Source of the DNA: Gibbula magus
Lineage: Eukaryota > Mollusca > Gastropoda > Trochida > Trochidae
Direction: 5' to 3'
NCBI GenBank assembly: GCA_936450465.1
Contig: OW388302.1
Span: forward strand, 11,867,530-11,931,529
DNA: 64,000 nt
Shown here piece by piece: positions 22,095 through 34,259 of this stretch (position 1 is the first letter of the stretch; each line of letters starts with the position of its first letter). The translations under genes and the position numbers were made by a program. The notes below the pieces were generated by a model that ran no database searches, was not told the DNA's origin, and worked only from the letters and a program-made list of their open reading frames with translations.

Positions 22095-22765
22095 TTCCAT
22101 AATGACTACAATGCCCCTCTCACAAATCCGTGTTTGCATGCGCTAATCCCGTCGAAGGGTATATGCTCTTGCCGCCAGTTTTCCTCTGTATTTTTTCGGT
22201 GGGACTGGTAGGTCCGTGCGAGTGGAGATTTTATGTTCTCTCAATAATGCTGAGCTGGTGAAACTTGCACGCCACACTCGTTGTTTGTCCTCCATGCGAA
22301 GAAATTTAATCACAATGAGCTTTGGGGAATTCCTGGTGCGCTCGTTAGTACTGTGTCTTGGAAGACGGTGGATTGCTACCACGTTCACCTCACCGTTGAC
22401 TCCCATGTTGGCAAGTAATTTGCGACATGCCGTCTCTGGGTCTTCCGCGTCAGGAATTTTAAAACGAGTAAGTTTTGTTTTCTTGAGTACAGTTCTTGTA
22501 TTAAAACTTTGTCTTCCATTTCCTTTCGGTATTAACGAAATTCTTGTCTCAATTTCTCAATGTCGGATTTGTTGTCGGTAATGTGTTCAGTGTTCATTTC
22601 GAGGTTAAGGTTGTCACTTTCCACGTTTTCCAAGTCGACGTTATCTTCTGTGTTTAATTCATTTTCTTTCGTTTTTTCAAGATAGGTGTCCATTCGTTCT
22701 GTAGGATAGGAATGTTCTAGTTTATTTTCCCAATCGTGTCGTTCTGCGGCCGTGTGGCATTATTT
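22095..22765 (-). pseudogene. L1-type ORF1 protein (RRM-like), broken
   Basis: Minus-strand relic of an ORF1 nucleic-acid chaperone of an L1-type element. An N-terminal Glu/Asn-rich coiled-coil-like region (about 22740-22560) is followed by ELYSRKQNLL, then by an RRM-like block containing VAIHRLPRHSTNERTRNSP, KLIVIKFLRMEDKQRVWRA and, further on, KYRGKLAARAYTLRRDG. This order (EL.SR..N..., R.G......R.I.VKF....K..V..A...., R..L) is that of the L1 ORF1 C-terminal half. A stop and at least one frameshift (near 22470-22560) break it. It probably belongs to the same element as the ORF2 fragments downstream. Confidence 0.65.
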
Positions 22766-22769
22766 TCAG

Positions 22770-23510
22770 TTAAGATTGGGGTGGATTGTCGGAGCACTAA
22801 AATTTAGCGACCAGTCGCCATTAGCCTCAAACCGGAACTGAAATAATATGTACACTATATGTATGACGAGGCACCCATTGTGTTTCAAGATTCTTTATTT
22901 GGTGTAAATACGTGCTGAATGCGATATATGATGATTTCAGTTTTAAAAATTCACTTAACTTGCAATTCAGCCCCTATCGCCCAGTATATATGATTACTAC
23001 TTTCAAATGAAAGTCGGCAAAATCCGAAACCGAAATTTCACATCTCATTTAAATGCACAGATGACCCAGTAATCATTCTCAACCAAAATTTGTCCTAACG
23101 TCTGTTGTAAACAAGTTTCCAAAATGACAATGGACTGAATGACGGACGTCAATCGCAGTACATTGTCACAACTTTTACCGTTACATAATTACATTGTTAC
23201 GCTAATGAATCGGTAAACTTTTAAATTTTAATATTCAGCAACAACACTACAAGTAGTTCAGGATGAAAATTGCTCGACAAGGGTTTTGTTTTACAGTTTT
23301 CTGATAAATTTCAGCATAAATAAAACAGCCATTTCTTTAAACTGTTTTACATATCAATAGGCATCCTTTGCTTCATATATGTGTAGACCACATTTGAGTA
23401 AGACATATTAAAAGAGTTTCAAGTTCTGGAGTATTTCCTTCTTTAAATGAAGATAAGAACATTTCTGGAGCTCTCCACTGCCATCATAGCCGTACCATAT
23501 TTCATTGAGA
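22770..23510. other. Intergenic stretch, nothing recognised
   Basis: No supported gene or repeat was found. Confidence 0.35.
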
Positions 23511-23514
23511 TAAT

Positions 23515-23700
23515 TTGTTACTTATTATCATCCCCGCCAAACGAAGTTGGGGAAAATAGAAATGAGCTCAGTCCGTCCGTCCGTTCGTTTTCCCGTTTGT
23601 TCGTATGTCTGTATCGTCCTGTCCATGATTTTTTGCCCTGTTTCCAAGGATTTACAATTTTAATTTGTAAATTTTAGACCAACTCGATCTGCTTGTTTTA
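23515..23700 (+). mobile_element. Dispersed repeat with GTCCGTCC motif, mollusc-type
   Basis: Contains 'CCCCGCCAAACGAAGTTGGG' and 'CAGTCCGTCCGTCCGTTCG'. From memory, sequences of this wording are widespread dispersed repeats of bivalves and other molluscs. No coding content. Confidence 0.5.
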
Positions 23701-24312
23701 ATATAGTTTTTCGGAATCAAAGTGAGAGAGTGGGAGAGAACACTCTTTCCTTTATAATTCTTCAAACTTCGTGGTGGTAGACACTATGATTTAGTTTCCA
23801 GGATGTTGAGAATTTTGACATTTAGGACTGTTTAAAAAAACGTTGTTGTTATTGATGATGATGTTCATTTTATCATTAGCAATATTTTCCATATAGTTAA
23901 TGAAACAAGCAAACGTGTAGAGAAGTTTAATGCTGTTATCAACTTTTGATGATGTTGATGGCAACATTTTACATATATGTTCGCCTATAGGACCCAAATA
24001 TTTATATTCTATAATATTTTATTTTGAAATAATGCTTAATTAATGATATTATTGCGGCGTCATTACTCAATTGCCCACAAGTAATCGTTCTAACACTCAT
24101 AATATATATGATAGAAGGAAGTAATATCTATGCAGTTAATAGATAACTGTAACGAGGAATTTAGTAAAACAGAGAATTAAAATGTGATTCACAACTGTTG
24201 TCAACGCTGCATGGTGTGTAAAACGATTTTGCAATAAACATAATAATCTTTGGATAACGACCGTGGTTTCTATTGGTTTTCACTTGGTTTTCAAATGCAC
24301 GACTTTATACTG

Positions 24313-24418
24313 GTTGCAATCCGGGAGAGCCACATGTTAGAAAATAAGGTTAAATGCAGCTTAGCGTTCCCGGCAATGAGAGTTTTGTGATTGTATTATT
24401 GTGGCTCTCCCGGCAATG
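24313..24418. repeat. Short inverted repeat CCGGGAGAGCCACA
   Basis: A perfect 14-base inverted repeat (CCGGGAGAGCCACA / TGTGGCTCTCCCGG) encloses about 70 bp. Related words (CCCGGCAATG) recur inside and outside. It may be a small foldback or terminal repeat of a degraded element. Confidence 0.5.
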
Positions 24419-24429
24419 GTCGGGAGTGC

Positions 24430-25980
24430 TGGTCAATGTTAAATTACAGTATATAATAAACTATTATTTTTGCATTTTTTTTACTTTGTATTACCATATT
24501 GTAGGAAGGCACAGGACAGGCGAGTTTCATATTTAATACTGGGCCATAGCAACATATTTTATTTCATGTAGTGTACACGTATGGGTGTCATGTTGAGTAC
24601 GTTGCATAGTCAGATGTAATATTAAAGAATACTGGACGTTGCTGAGAATCATCATTTTAATGCTAACCACTTCAGAATGGTGACAAATATAAAGTTGAAA
24701 AGTCGTGATTGTTAAAATCAAGACCTAGAGAAAAACTATTACGACACTTTATTTAAAACTAAACAAACAAGATTCGCTCCGTGTTCACTTTAAAACAAGC
24801 TCATTATCTATCAATGGGTGGCGCTAATTTGATAAACGGTAATCATCCCGCAATCAATCGTGGCTTTCGCGGCAACGAGGCGTTTAAATGACGTGTGGAC
24901 CTCTCGACAATCTGTAGTTTTCTAGTGTAGCCTTCCCGAGCAAACAACCTTTCTAAGTAGCCAAACTTTTGATAAGGCCCAACTTTATGTTAATAATTAT
25001 AGAAGTAATGTTAATAACGTGATGGACAGCATGCAGACATAACGATAAGTCAACACTTGTGTAGAACTTCTGCATAGCATTATCTTGTGCCATAGTCATT
25101 CTTTGGGAAAATAGCCACATTTCATTTCAGATGATAAGGGGCCCATTGAGCTTTTAAATGCGATTGGAACTTGTGCAAACACTCCCATGAAGTTGTTTGA
25201 TGCAAAACCCCTGTCTTTGCTGACGTTGATTTGACATTATTTCAGAATTCAGAATGGTATATGGGTCTCAGTTTGATAAAATTTCAAGGTATTGCATTCC
25301 TTGTCGGTACCAAAGTGTCCACGAGCACAATTACAGTCATTGCAAACTGTACAGCATGCAGTCGGCCAATATCCCAGTTTCCGAAAATTTCACATTTTGC
25401 AAAGCATTGACTTCTTAAACAAGATTGGGTCCTTTTCACAGAGCAAGTATCGCATAACAGCTAGATCATGTTACTATGACAACATGTGACGTGCATTTTC
25501 GCGAACTGATACCAGTTGACTTTGCAATGGTAACCATCTATACTCTACATAGCTCCACATGTTATCTGACATTTACTTATGATATGACAAACCATGGACT
25601 GATATGCAAACAGAAACTATAATCATTTAAACTCGCGTTTCTTTTGCTGTTCAGATCAGTTCATATCAGTAGATATGTAGTATGAAATTTGAATATATAT
25701 TTCAGAAAACTTATAAATTTGCTTTAAAGTGTGTCATGTTATTAATACAGATCAATACAGGTATTTTGATGATATGGTGATTTAACCATCAGAGCTAAAG
25801 TACTCACATAAGTTAAAATAAAATGGTTTCCTGCGTTAAGTTCTTCTTCACTTGATTACGATATGTGAATCCACTAAATTCTGAATATATATGCTTTTGG
25901 TTGAATAATCGTATATCCGAAATACTTATTCACAGATAAAATGTAAATATAATGTATATGGACAAGACATTAACAAGTAT
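24430..25980. other. Intergenic stretch, nothing recognised
   Basis: AT-rich with no coding or structured element that I can support. Confidence 0.35.
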
Positions 25981-25988
25981 GCTTTAAA

Positions 25989-26610
25989 GGCACTGTAGCA
26001 CGCCAAATGTTTTAAAATATAAATAATGCACAGATAATGCACATCTCTCGATATTACAAACGATATGTCCTCAGGTAATGTATTCTATTAGTTATCTGGA
26101 AAATATGTACATATTCAGGTTTTAAAGTTAAATTTAAATGACCGGAAGTAATTAATGCAACGTTGCATTAAATCCGCATGAACTACAATATCAGCAATAT
26201 TAAAACATTGCACACAACCCGAAGACCAAAAACGGCAGTCGCTATGGTGAATGTAACAACAATGCTTACACTGCATATTACAAATCGGTGAAGATACAGA
26301 TACTCCTTAATGAAGACTAACCAGTCTTTGTTGTCAGTTAAGAGATTAAAGTATGTATGCAAGAGCTGAATGAAATCCTAGTTCAGCCGTTTTCTTCATT
26401 CTATATTTCCCATTTTGCACATCAGCGACTCTTACTATTTGTGATATCCCTGAGTGACTTCGGCCGACTCAACTTTTTAATTATTGACTACAGGTCAATT
26501 GTAAAGAATAATTAGTATTTTATTGCACCGAAAGGAAGCTAAAGTGAGTTCATATACCTTTGTATGACCTAAAATAGCGTATTTGAGTGCGAAAGGCGTG
26601 CACTTGTGCC
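25989..26610. mobile_element. MITE-like element flanked by TTTAAA
   Basis: Left end GGCACTGTAGCACGCC (25989-26004) and right end GGCGTGCACTTGTGCC (26595-26610) form a 16-bp imperfect terminal inverted repeat (12 matches). Identical TTTAAA hexamers flank both ends (25983-25988, 26611-26616), so the target may be TTAA or TTTAAA. The 622-bp interior has no coding frame, so it is a non-autonomous DNA transposon. Confidence 0.65.
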
Positions 26611-26619
26611 TTTAAAGAG

Positions 26620-28500
26620 CCATTGGACATTTTTAGGAATATCTATTTGGCCTTCATGCGTGCCGAAAGACCGGATATTCTGATTGAAGTACAAATAATT
26701 TCACTTGACTTGCATATTCATTCTCTAACGCCAAATGTATGCTAATTAAATAAAGACGGGCAACAGCAGTTTGAATGTGCAGAAGCCGAATTTATACGTC
26801 TCATATATGTGCACAGTAGTTATATGACCTAATACACATTACCAACCCACATCTGACTGTTTGTCTATTAAAAGTAAGTTTCCAAACTTACATTTAACCA
26901 ATCAACCTGCTTCTTGGTCCAGTTTTCAATCATAAATCGCGACTTTCACCTTTATAATATCACTTTACTAAAGGAACTAGCCTTACATTGATAATGTTCA
27001 TCAGCAATCAATCCGTACTTTTCGATAAAACAACTCCATTTATTGCTTTTGACATAATGTGACTCCAACAACATTCTCAATTGGTTTTAAAACGGACATT
27101 CAGTGGTATTGTAGTATTTCATCAAGAAGTATTGACTGTAATTAAAAATAAACTAAAAATAAAAAATAAAAAGCGCCAATCACAAAATGATATTAATAAA
27201 GATAATTATTTTGTTGATGATTGACAGTCAATGTCCGCAATTATTATTGTTATGAACGTCACACCAAAAATATAATGAAATCCTTTTTCACGACAAAAAT
27301 AATTGTTGAATCATGATGATACGGGAAAATTACCAATGCTCGGATAACTCAAAGTACATGGGAATTGAAACACTTTTGACAGAAAAGTTAGCAAAGAATG
27401 GAAGTTGTTCGTCCTGTACATTTGTTCCTTAATTTTCCTATTAAATGCGTTATTTCGAATAATTGGTTTCCTAAAAAGAGCTTTCGGTTATTGAATTATA
27501 TTTCTAAAACAAAGCACTGCATACGAACCACTCTCTGGTTGTTCCGTATTAATCAATTTGCAAATTGATGTGTTTTGATTGAAGTATTGAAGACAAGCAC
27601 TACCGCGTTTATACACTTCTAATAATTATCAAGTACATATTCTTTCCACTTTCGGAGTGAGTGATGCCATATTGATGATATTATGTCGACGTGCCCTTTT
27701 AAAAGGGAAGGAATCATAGACATAAATATGCAGTTTTGCTTGAATGCATGTACAATAAGTGATAAAAACATAGGGTCTAATTTACCATCCGTAAAACATA
27801 TTGTACAAGCCCGAATTACCTTGTTTCGACGAAATATCATAATATATTAGTCAACGACTACGTTTGTATGTCACTCGGAATAATGTTAATGAATATCATT
27901 TATAACATGCAAAATGGAATATATGTGCTAAATGATTGAGCGGTACAGTCTGAGTTGAGGTTTGTTAGTTCATGTGGATCAAGATCTAACTACATACTAT
28001 ATGCTATATACTTCGATATTTGAACACATCAAAATAGCATATTCAGATAGATCGTTAATTATTGTAGAGTCTTTTCAAAATAGGTAAAGAAGTGGCGAAG
28101 TAGTGAAGACGTGAAATGGCTTGAACATCTTAATTTTAAAACTATTCTATATATTCGGAAGTTTAAAGTTTGCTTTAAAAGCAAATGCAGAAAATATCTT
28201 GGTTTTGCCACATAAACCAAAAAACATATTCATAGAGATAATATTACTGAAATTTAGAGCCCAACATTGAAAACATTTTTTCTGCTAATCTTAATTGAAA
28301 ACTATAAGTATAAGTAAAATGTTATTATTCTACTAGTATAATACTGTTATCCACTGCTGAATTATATTTACATATTGTTTAGTTCTAAATTAACAATATC
28401 CACCCCTTGCTACAATATTGGAGTTACTTCTATTAACACATAACATTGATTAAAAACTGCGAACTCTGTGTATTGTCATGACTCATTAATGTGATCCACT
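26620..28500. other. Intergenic stretch, nothing recognised
   Basis: About 1.9 kb of AT-rich DNA without a supported gene. Several short minus-strand frames lack any coding signature. Confidence 0.35.
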
Positions 28501-28504
28501 TAAA

Positions 28505-28640
28505 GGTACATCCATTGTGTTGTTATGGGTCACATTTGTCAAATGTTATAAATTGTGTCATTTTATCGAGAAGTACTGACTGTTCCCACTTTGATGACAG
28601 TCGACTTGGTATATCGATAATATAAAGGTAAAAGTAGCGA
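28505..28640 (+). repeat. Repeat element C, copy 1
   Basis: The segment beginning CCATTGTGTTGTTATGGGTC and running to ATATAAAGGTAA is a diverged copy of 60355-60485. The second copy cuts into an EGF exon, which shows that this is a mobile or duplicated repeat. No coding frame. Confidence 0.55.
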
Positions 28641-28644
28641 TTTC

Positions 28645-30230
28645 TGATCGAAAACCGGACAGTATGCCACGTCAATTGGTCAAACGTAATTCTGGAAATT
28701 TATTTACAACAGACAAATATACAACTTTGGGTTAATATTGTTTAATAGGTCTCATAACTACCGTGTTCGTAAAGTGTACGTGGGACGTGAATATATAGTT
28801 TCGGTTTTACACATGTATAATGATGCTGCTCGATTTTAATTGGAAACTAATAATTATATATTTGGCTAATAGGGATGGATATGTAAGTTGAGTGGAATTA
28901 TTTGAACTGAAATCAGCACATATCTAATGTTGGCACGTATTAAAATAAAATAAAATTTAATGAAACACAATGGATGCATCTTTAATTAGTAGATGAACAA
29001 TAACTGCAGCACTAGCCAGGGGCGGCTACAGGATTTTCGTTTCGGGGAAGGGTAACATATTAAGTAATATACATAAGGAATACGAGGTTGAGAGTGATTG
29101 GAAGGCAGGTGAATTTTTATTCAATAAATGAACTTCATGTACATGATATGAGTTAAACAGAAATAATTACATAGTATAAATAAAATATACAATAATATGA
29201 AATGTAAGTATTGAATATAGCGAGAAACTAGTTGTACGTCAGCAAATGGTGATAAGCATGAGGAATGAAAGAAAGAAAGAGGAATGTTCAGAGAGGGACC
29301 CATCTTGTTGATATTACCACGAAGACGACAAAGCAAAAACAACTCATGTATATATAGTTCCTCCAAGTTTCTTCTCACGTTTACCCATACTTCTTGCTTC
29401 AAAACGATATAAGTTAAGTAGCAGTGTTGCCTACGGAGAACAAAAAGGTCCATAAAAATGTGCCTTCATCACCTCAGCATCAAGAATACCAATCAATAAC
29501 TTACAATTATTCTTGTATTTGGACAGCAAATCGCCTAATTTCATTTTTTAACTGTTAGACAGTCATTTTAGAATCAGAATTTAAGTTGTTTTGAGAACGA
29601 TGAACTAATCTATTATGAAACAAGCTTTACTTGTAAAAATGAGGGCGCAAATTAATTAATCCATACAGATGTACTAGTTTGGCTATGTAATTGTAATGAA
29701 TTCCACAATATGTTATGACAGTGTGAATACTGGTGATAAATGTCCAAATGTATATGAAAAGTGGGCATTTCGATTTATATTCTCTGAAAGGGAGAAAAAC
29801 GTCTTTACGGTACAGATGCTGTACAATGGATGTAAAAGTACACAGCATAGTTTATACTTAGAAGGAGTTTAAAGCTTTGAAGTTAGTAAATGACGATAAT
29901 TGTGCATTTCTTAAAACATAGATCATATACAAAACAATTCTGCTCGACTGGAACTGTTTTTAAATACCTCTACAAATCTTGGTATAGTATTACAAAAAGT
30001 TAGTATTCTCTTTGGTTTTCCTGCTCAATTCAAGGTTTGAACCAATTAAATCTTACTGAGCTAAATGCACATCTTTTAAAGTAGCCTTAAAGGTCAAGTA
30101 TTATCATTTGTTTAGAATAGTTATGTGCATGCCATTAAAAAGTTTAACTGTAAGAACAATAAATAAAATCATTACATTTGAAAAAAATTTCTCCGCTCTC
30201 AAAAAATCTTAACTTTCTCTTAAATACGAA
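28645..30230. other. Intergenic stretch with possible transposon end
   Basis: Near 29010-29050 the text 'GCCAGGGGCGGCTACAGGAT' resembles the terminal sequence of dispersed DNA elements, but no partner end was found. Nothing else is supported. Confidence 0.3.
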
Positions 30231-30239
30231 AGAGGTACA

Positions 30240-30420
30240 GTGGCGGGACAAAGCAATAAAGCGATAAAGCGATAGACCGATAGACCGATGAAGCGATGTA
30301 CATGTAGCTGAGCGACAAAGCGATATGGCATTTATCGGTTTTTGCCATTTCGCTTTGATGTGTTGCCATATCGCTTTGTCGGGTTGCTATATCGCGAAAG
30401 AGTGATGTCTCCTCTCGGCC
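30240..30420. repeat. GCGATA-rich repeat with perfect 18-bp hairpin
   Basis: Tandem AAAGCGATA-type units (30255-30300) precede a perfect 18-base inverted repeat: CGACAAAGCGATATGGCA at 30313-30330 and its complement at 30364-30381. Related GCGATAAA words occur at 16920-16940. The short minus-strand reading frame across it encodes repeated SRYRSIALS-like text and is a by-product of the repeat. Confidence 0.7.
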
Positions 30421-30429
30421 ATCATAGAT

Positions 30430-31270
30430 ACACTCTTGAATTGCTCCTTTCTGCTCACATAAAGATAGAGTTTCATTCAGTAACGAGGCCACCAGCATAG
30501 TATAATAGAATAAATTTTCATGAATTTTGAGGACATTGCAGTTGTTGTCTTCATGGCAAGGAAATTAATTTCGCTGAAGAGTAAACTGCATCAGGATTAA
30601 GTGATAAATTTTCCATAAAATTGAATTTCAGTCCAATATTTAGGTAAAGTAGTTCGTGAAACATTGCAAAATGGACAAATCATGATGAATGATTGTTTAT
30701 ACAACTTGAAGTGAGATACTCCGTCCTATCAGTGAAATAAACCCTTTATCAAGCTACAGTGGTGATAACCTTTATCACCACTCTACTGAGTGACAATAAA
30801 CAAATGTATCGTCATCGGGACAATGTTTTTACGTCATAGTGTCAACTTGCGAAGGCTGTAAGTTCACCGTTGAAATCACTTGTGTGTTTTCCCAACATGG
30901 ATATTGTCGAAAATCTCTTCTATAGAGATAGCACATACTGATATTGATGCAAAGATCGGCTATGTCTATCGCATCGAAGGAGGTAGAGGTAGATATTTCA
31001 CGAGTGATGTAGCCACGAGTGCAATATATTAACTTTTCTGCCTCACTCGATGAGATAAACATGGTATTTGTCAAGAAAAAACAGATATACTCTATTTCTG
31101 ACTCAATGCATGGGATAATACAAAGTGTGCAACATCTTTCATATCTTTAGAGTCCAATGTTTCTGCCTTCTTCTATCATTACGTTGTGGTTTGAACATCT
31201 AAATTTTGTTAAAGCAATTCTGTATATTGCGATGTTTGCAATGGACAAGTATTTCTTCTTTCAGTGGCAT
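30430..31270. other. Intergenic stretch, nothing recognised
   Basis: A segment at 30893-30930 (CCAACATGGATATTGTCGAA) resembles 31756-31790 (CCGAACATGGATATAGTCGT), indicating duplicated repeat DNA. No gene. Confidence 0.35.
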
Positions 31271-31274
31271 TTAG

Positions 31275-31447
31275 AAGTTGTTAAGATGATGGAGAACGAG
31301 TTCAATGGATTTACATCTTCTTTATTACAGGCGTGTGGCGGTTCAGTGTAGATTCCTCATTTGTTTGATAACAGTGTCAGAATATAAACAGAACGTCGCA
31401 CGCCTGCAATAAAGAAATTTATATCCATAGAACTCGTTCTCGGACAA
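31275..31447. repeat. Imperfect inverted repeat
   Basis: The segment at about 31290-31338 (GAACGAGTTCAATGGATTTA...TTATTACAGGCGTGTGGCG) matches the complement of 31396-31443 (GAACGAGTTCTATGGATATA...TTATTGCAGGCGTGCGACG). Two inverted copies of a dispersed repeat are separated by about 55 bp. Confidence 0.6.
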
Positions 31448-31899
31448 GTATTGTTCATAGCCAAACCAACGTTTACATTTCTGTAAAAGTGAAGTTTGGA
31501 ATATTTTGAAACAGTTTGCAACCACTTTTGATTATCACTACATGTACATATACATTCAGGGTTAAGAAAATTATATTGATTCGGGTGTATTTCCCTCATC
31601 CAAGTTTAAATTGAAGTGTTAAATGAAAAATTAAAAAGCAAGATTTTCGTTTGTGAGACAATTTACTCTCCATCTGCTTTATTAATGATATGAACAGTAA
31701 AATGTTATTATAGTAACGTTGTTTATGGGCTTGTTGTGAAAGAAAGTGTTCTCCGAACATGGATATAGTCGTAAATCTTCCCTGCCTCTCCTTTAAGGTC
31801 GCTATAAAAGAACTAACACAGCCAACATTCTGATTTTGCCACATATACCCATAACTTTATTCATAAAGAAGATTTTTGACATCTAGAGCCCAGGATTGA

Positions 31900-32075
31900 T
31901 ACCTATTCTCACTCAAGTAGCGCTCAAGTAGCGCTCGATATCTCTTGAATGACACGGTGCAAATTGCTCGAAGTTTGCTCGCCTTGCTACGTAGAGCTAC
32001 ATTGAGCAATCGCGTTCAACAGAGGTTTAAAAGTAATCGCTAATTACTTTTGAAACCTCTCTTGAACACGGCCAA
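31900..32075 (+). mobile_element. Repeat element B, copy 2: hairpin MITE
   Basis: Diverged second copy of the element at 17040-17250, same orientation: 'CTCAAGTAGCGCTC', 'GACACGGTGCAAATTGCTCG', 'CTACATTGAGCAATCGCGTT', and the hairpin GAGGTTTAAAAGTAATCGC...ATTACTTTTGAAACCTC. The loop of the second hairpin has shortened. Confidence 0.7.
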
Positions 32076-32139
32076 GGTGTGGTACCGTTATATCTTGCTG
32101 ACTTAGTTGATCAAACAACTGGCATATTTTTGCATCGAA

Positions 32140-32420
32140 GGGTTTGCACCGAGGTGGAAAGGGTTTTCACCACGGTGGAAAGGGTTTTTTCACCTCAGCT
32201 AGTTTTTTGTCATTTGCAACTTCGTGAAAATTCCATTTGTAAAGAAGTCTTTTAAAATTTATTATGATGTCCCTTTGGGCAGAGAAGGTAGTTTCTTAGA
32301 ATTTCATGAACCAGTTTTATACTTTTCATTTTTAGTATTTCGTGTTTCATTTGGACTTTTTCTAGTTTCAGTTTGAGTATGTTGTGTTTCATTTTGAGTT
32401 TTTCGTGTTTCAATTTGAGT
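32140..32420 (-). mobile_element. Repeat element A, copy 2 (inverted relative to 16020-16441)
   Basis: Minus-strand copy of element A. It encodes the same heptad-like Lys/Leu repeat and the same terminal peptide LVHEILRNYLLCPKGHHNKF before a stop, then a palindromic repeat block with AGGTGGAAAGGG and ACGGTGGAAAGGG units. It abuts the truncated end of the LINE endonuclease fragment at 32410-33640. Confidence 0.6.
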
Positions 32421-33640
32421 GTTTTCTTTTCAAATCCTCAGCATATGTCTGGTCGTCCGCTGTGGTGATGGAAGAATGTTTTCTGGGACAACCGATCATG
32501 TTCTTCACACCTTGCCATGCTTGACGGGTGTTATTCGCTCTGAATTGAGATTCTACTTTCTCTTCATATTCGTCCTTGCACCTCTTAATCTGCAGGTTGA
32601 TATTTTTCTGAATAGATTTAAGGTTTAATGTGTCCTTAGCACAAAACAATAGTTTTTCTCGTTTAGAAGGTGTTTCAGTTCTTTCGTCAACCAAGGCTTG
32701 TTGTTGGGGAAATCAAAGCAACCTTGGAGTCGATGTATAGAGTCGGGATCCCATGTCTTCACACGTATTGCCTGCTCCTTCTGAGTCTTCAGTATCTGCC
32801 TGTAGGTTGGTATCAAGAAAACTGAGTTGTGGTCTGAAACTCCAAGCGGAGGTTTGGCGATCGCTTTGTAGCCCTGATTTACGTTCCCGTAACATAAATA
32901 GATTGTCTTTCCTTTTCGAGTGACACACTTGACGTACTGTTCATAGTTTGGTAAAACCGATTTTAACTTGGAACCGTTAAAATCACCAAGAACAAATTTC
33001 GGGGCATCGGGGGAGATGGATTAAAGTTTCTGAATATGGCTTTGTACAATTGAAACAGCATTATTGTAATTAGCGCTCGGTGGGATGTACAACAACGATG
33101 AAAAAATGTCCGAACTCGCGAGGTAAATACAACGGTCTTAGGGACACTGAGAGGAGGTCATTGTTGGGCGTACACAGTCTGTCACGGATGACGTAGTTCT
33201 TGCACCACTTTTCATTTACAAAAATACATACACCACCGCCAATAGCCTTACAGGTATCCTCAACTCGTCTGTCTAGCCGTATGGGAGCCCCAAATCCGGG
33301 AAATGCTAGGGTGCTGTCATTGATAGTAGAATTGAGCCAAGTCTCAGTAAAACACATGAGACAACTGTCTCGGTACTCAAACATATATCGGGTACACGCA
33401 TCCAGTTCCGTCAGTTTGTTCCTCAGTGATCGCACATTGGAGAGAAGCTTGGTTGGTAGTGGAGGTCTAGATTTCCGTGCACGGACCCGTCGGCGGACTC
33501 CTCCTCGCTTACCTTGTTTCCAGGTGCGTGTCCTCCCTGAAGTAGAACTTGAAGACGTACTCTCCGATTCACATTCCAGGGGCAAGTCCACAACTGAATC
33601 CCACTCCGACGCCATTCCCTGTAGCGCCAAAAAGCTCATC
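32410..33640 (-). pseudogene. Non-LTR retrotransposon endonuclease region, truncated
   Basis: Minus-strand relic of a LINE ORF2 N-terminal half. From 33639 it reads a Ser/Arg-rich lead, then LLSNVRSLRNKLTELDA, SCLMCFTETWLN, AIGGGVCIFVNEKW, then after a break PKFVLGDFNG, then GVSDHNSVFLIP, KPWLTKELKHLL, and finally QFRANNTRQAWQGVKNMIG. These are the ordered apurinic-endonuclease motifs (ETW, GGG, GDFN, SDH) plus the linker that precedes the RT domain in Rex1/CR1/Jockey-like elements. At least three frameshifts or stops break it. The RT domain is missing because element A begins at about 32410. Confidence 0.8.
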
Positions 33641-33820
33641 GCGAGTGTACATTTTGTGTAGTTTTTCTGTCAAATACCATGCATATATACTCACTGTACA
33701 CTTGAACAATATATATATATATATATATATATATTACCAAACTTATGTTTGAAATAACAATTTGTTCACGTCCAATAACATTTTCCGTTGTTGTCATATA
33801 AATCATCATATTATAAAACT

Positions 33821-34223
33821 TAAAAGAAGTACATACTTACATATCTCTCTCTGGAAGATTTAACAATTAAGATAGAAATTGCTTACCCATTAGAATAATT
33901 TTGTCATTATACTATGCTATGTCATTTTAGATTCTTTTGTAAATATACTCATATTTCCATATAAACTTGTCTCTGTACATAATGTATGTTACGTTTCAAT
34001 ATTATATGTCAACACTGTACATAGGAGAGGGTTTCATTAAGTTGGATAACTTGGTTATATTTAGAGTAGTAACGTTTACACTGAGAAATACTTTACTTGC
34101 ACATGCATGTACATTTTCTATTATATCAAATGGTTGATGTCCCCAAATCTCAGAGCCGTATAGAAGAGTTATCTTAGAGTTATCTTAGCATAAATAAATA
34201 ATAATAATAATAATAATAATAAT
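33821..34223 (+). mobile_element. 5'-truncated LINE copy, 3' end only
   Basis: From GAAGTACATACTTAC at about 33826 to an AAT trinucleotide tail, this matches the 3' end of the downstream LINE (36223-36777) nearly base for base, minus an internal segment of about 130 bp (36452-36585). It therefore sits head-to-tail in front of the longer copy. Confidence 0.75.
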
Positions 34224-34259
34224 GAATTATGTGACATTATTATTGCCGTAAATATGAAT
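34224..34259. repeat. 36-bp direct repeat, upstream copy (target duplication?)
   Basis: Identical 36 bases (GAATTATGTGACATTATTAT...) occur at 34224-34259 and 36778-36813, immediately before and after the LINE. The downstream copy continues into a host repeat that has another version at 38683-38740. This is the arrangement expected of a target-site duplication. Confidence 0.6.

Noticed and set aside
30220..30498. 92-codon minus-strand frame
   Set aside because: It is the translation of the GCGATA repeat and its hairpin.
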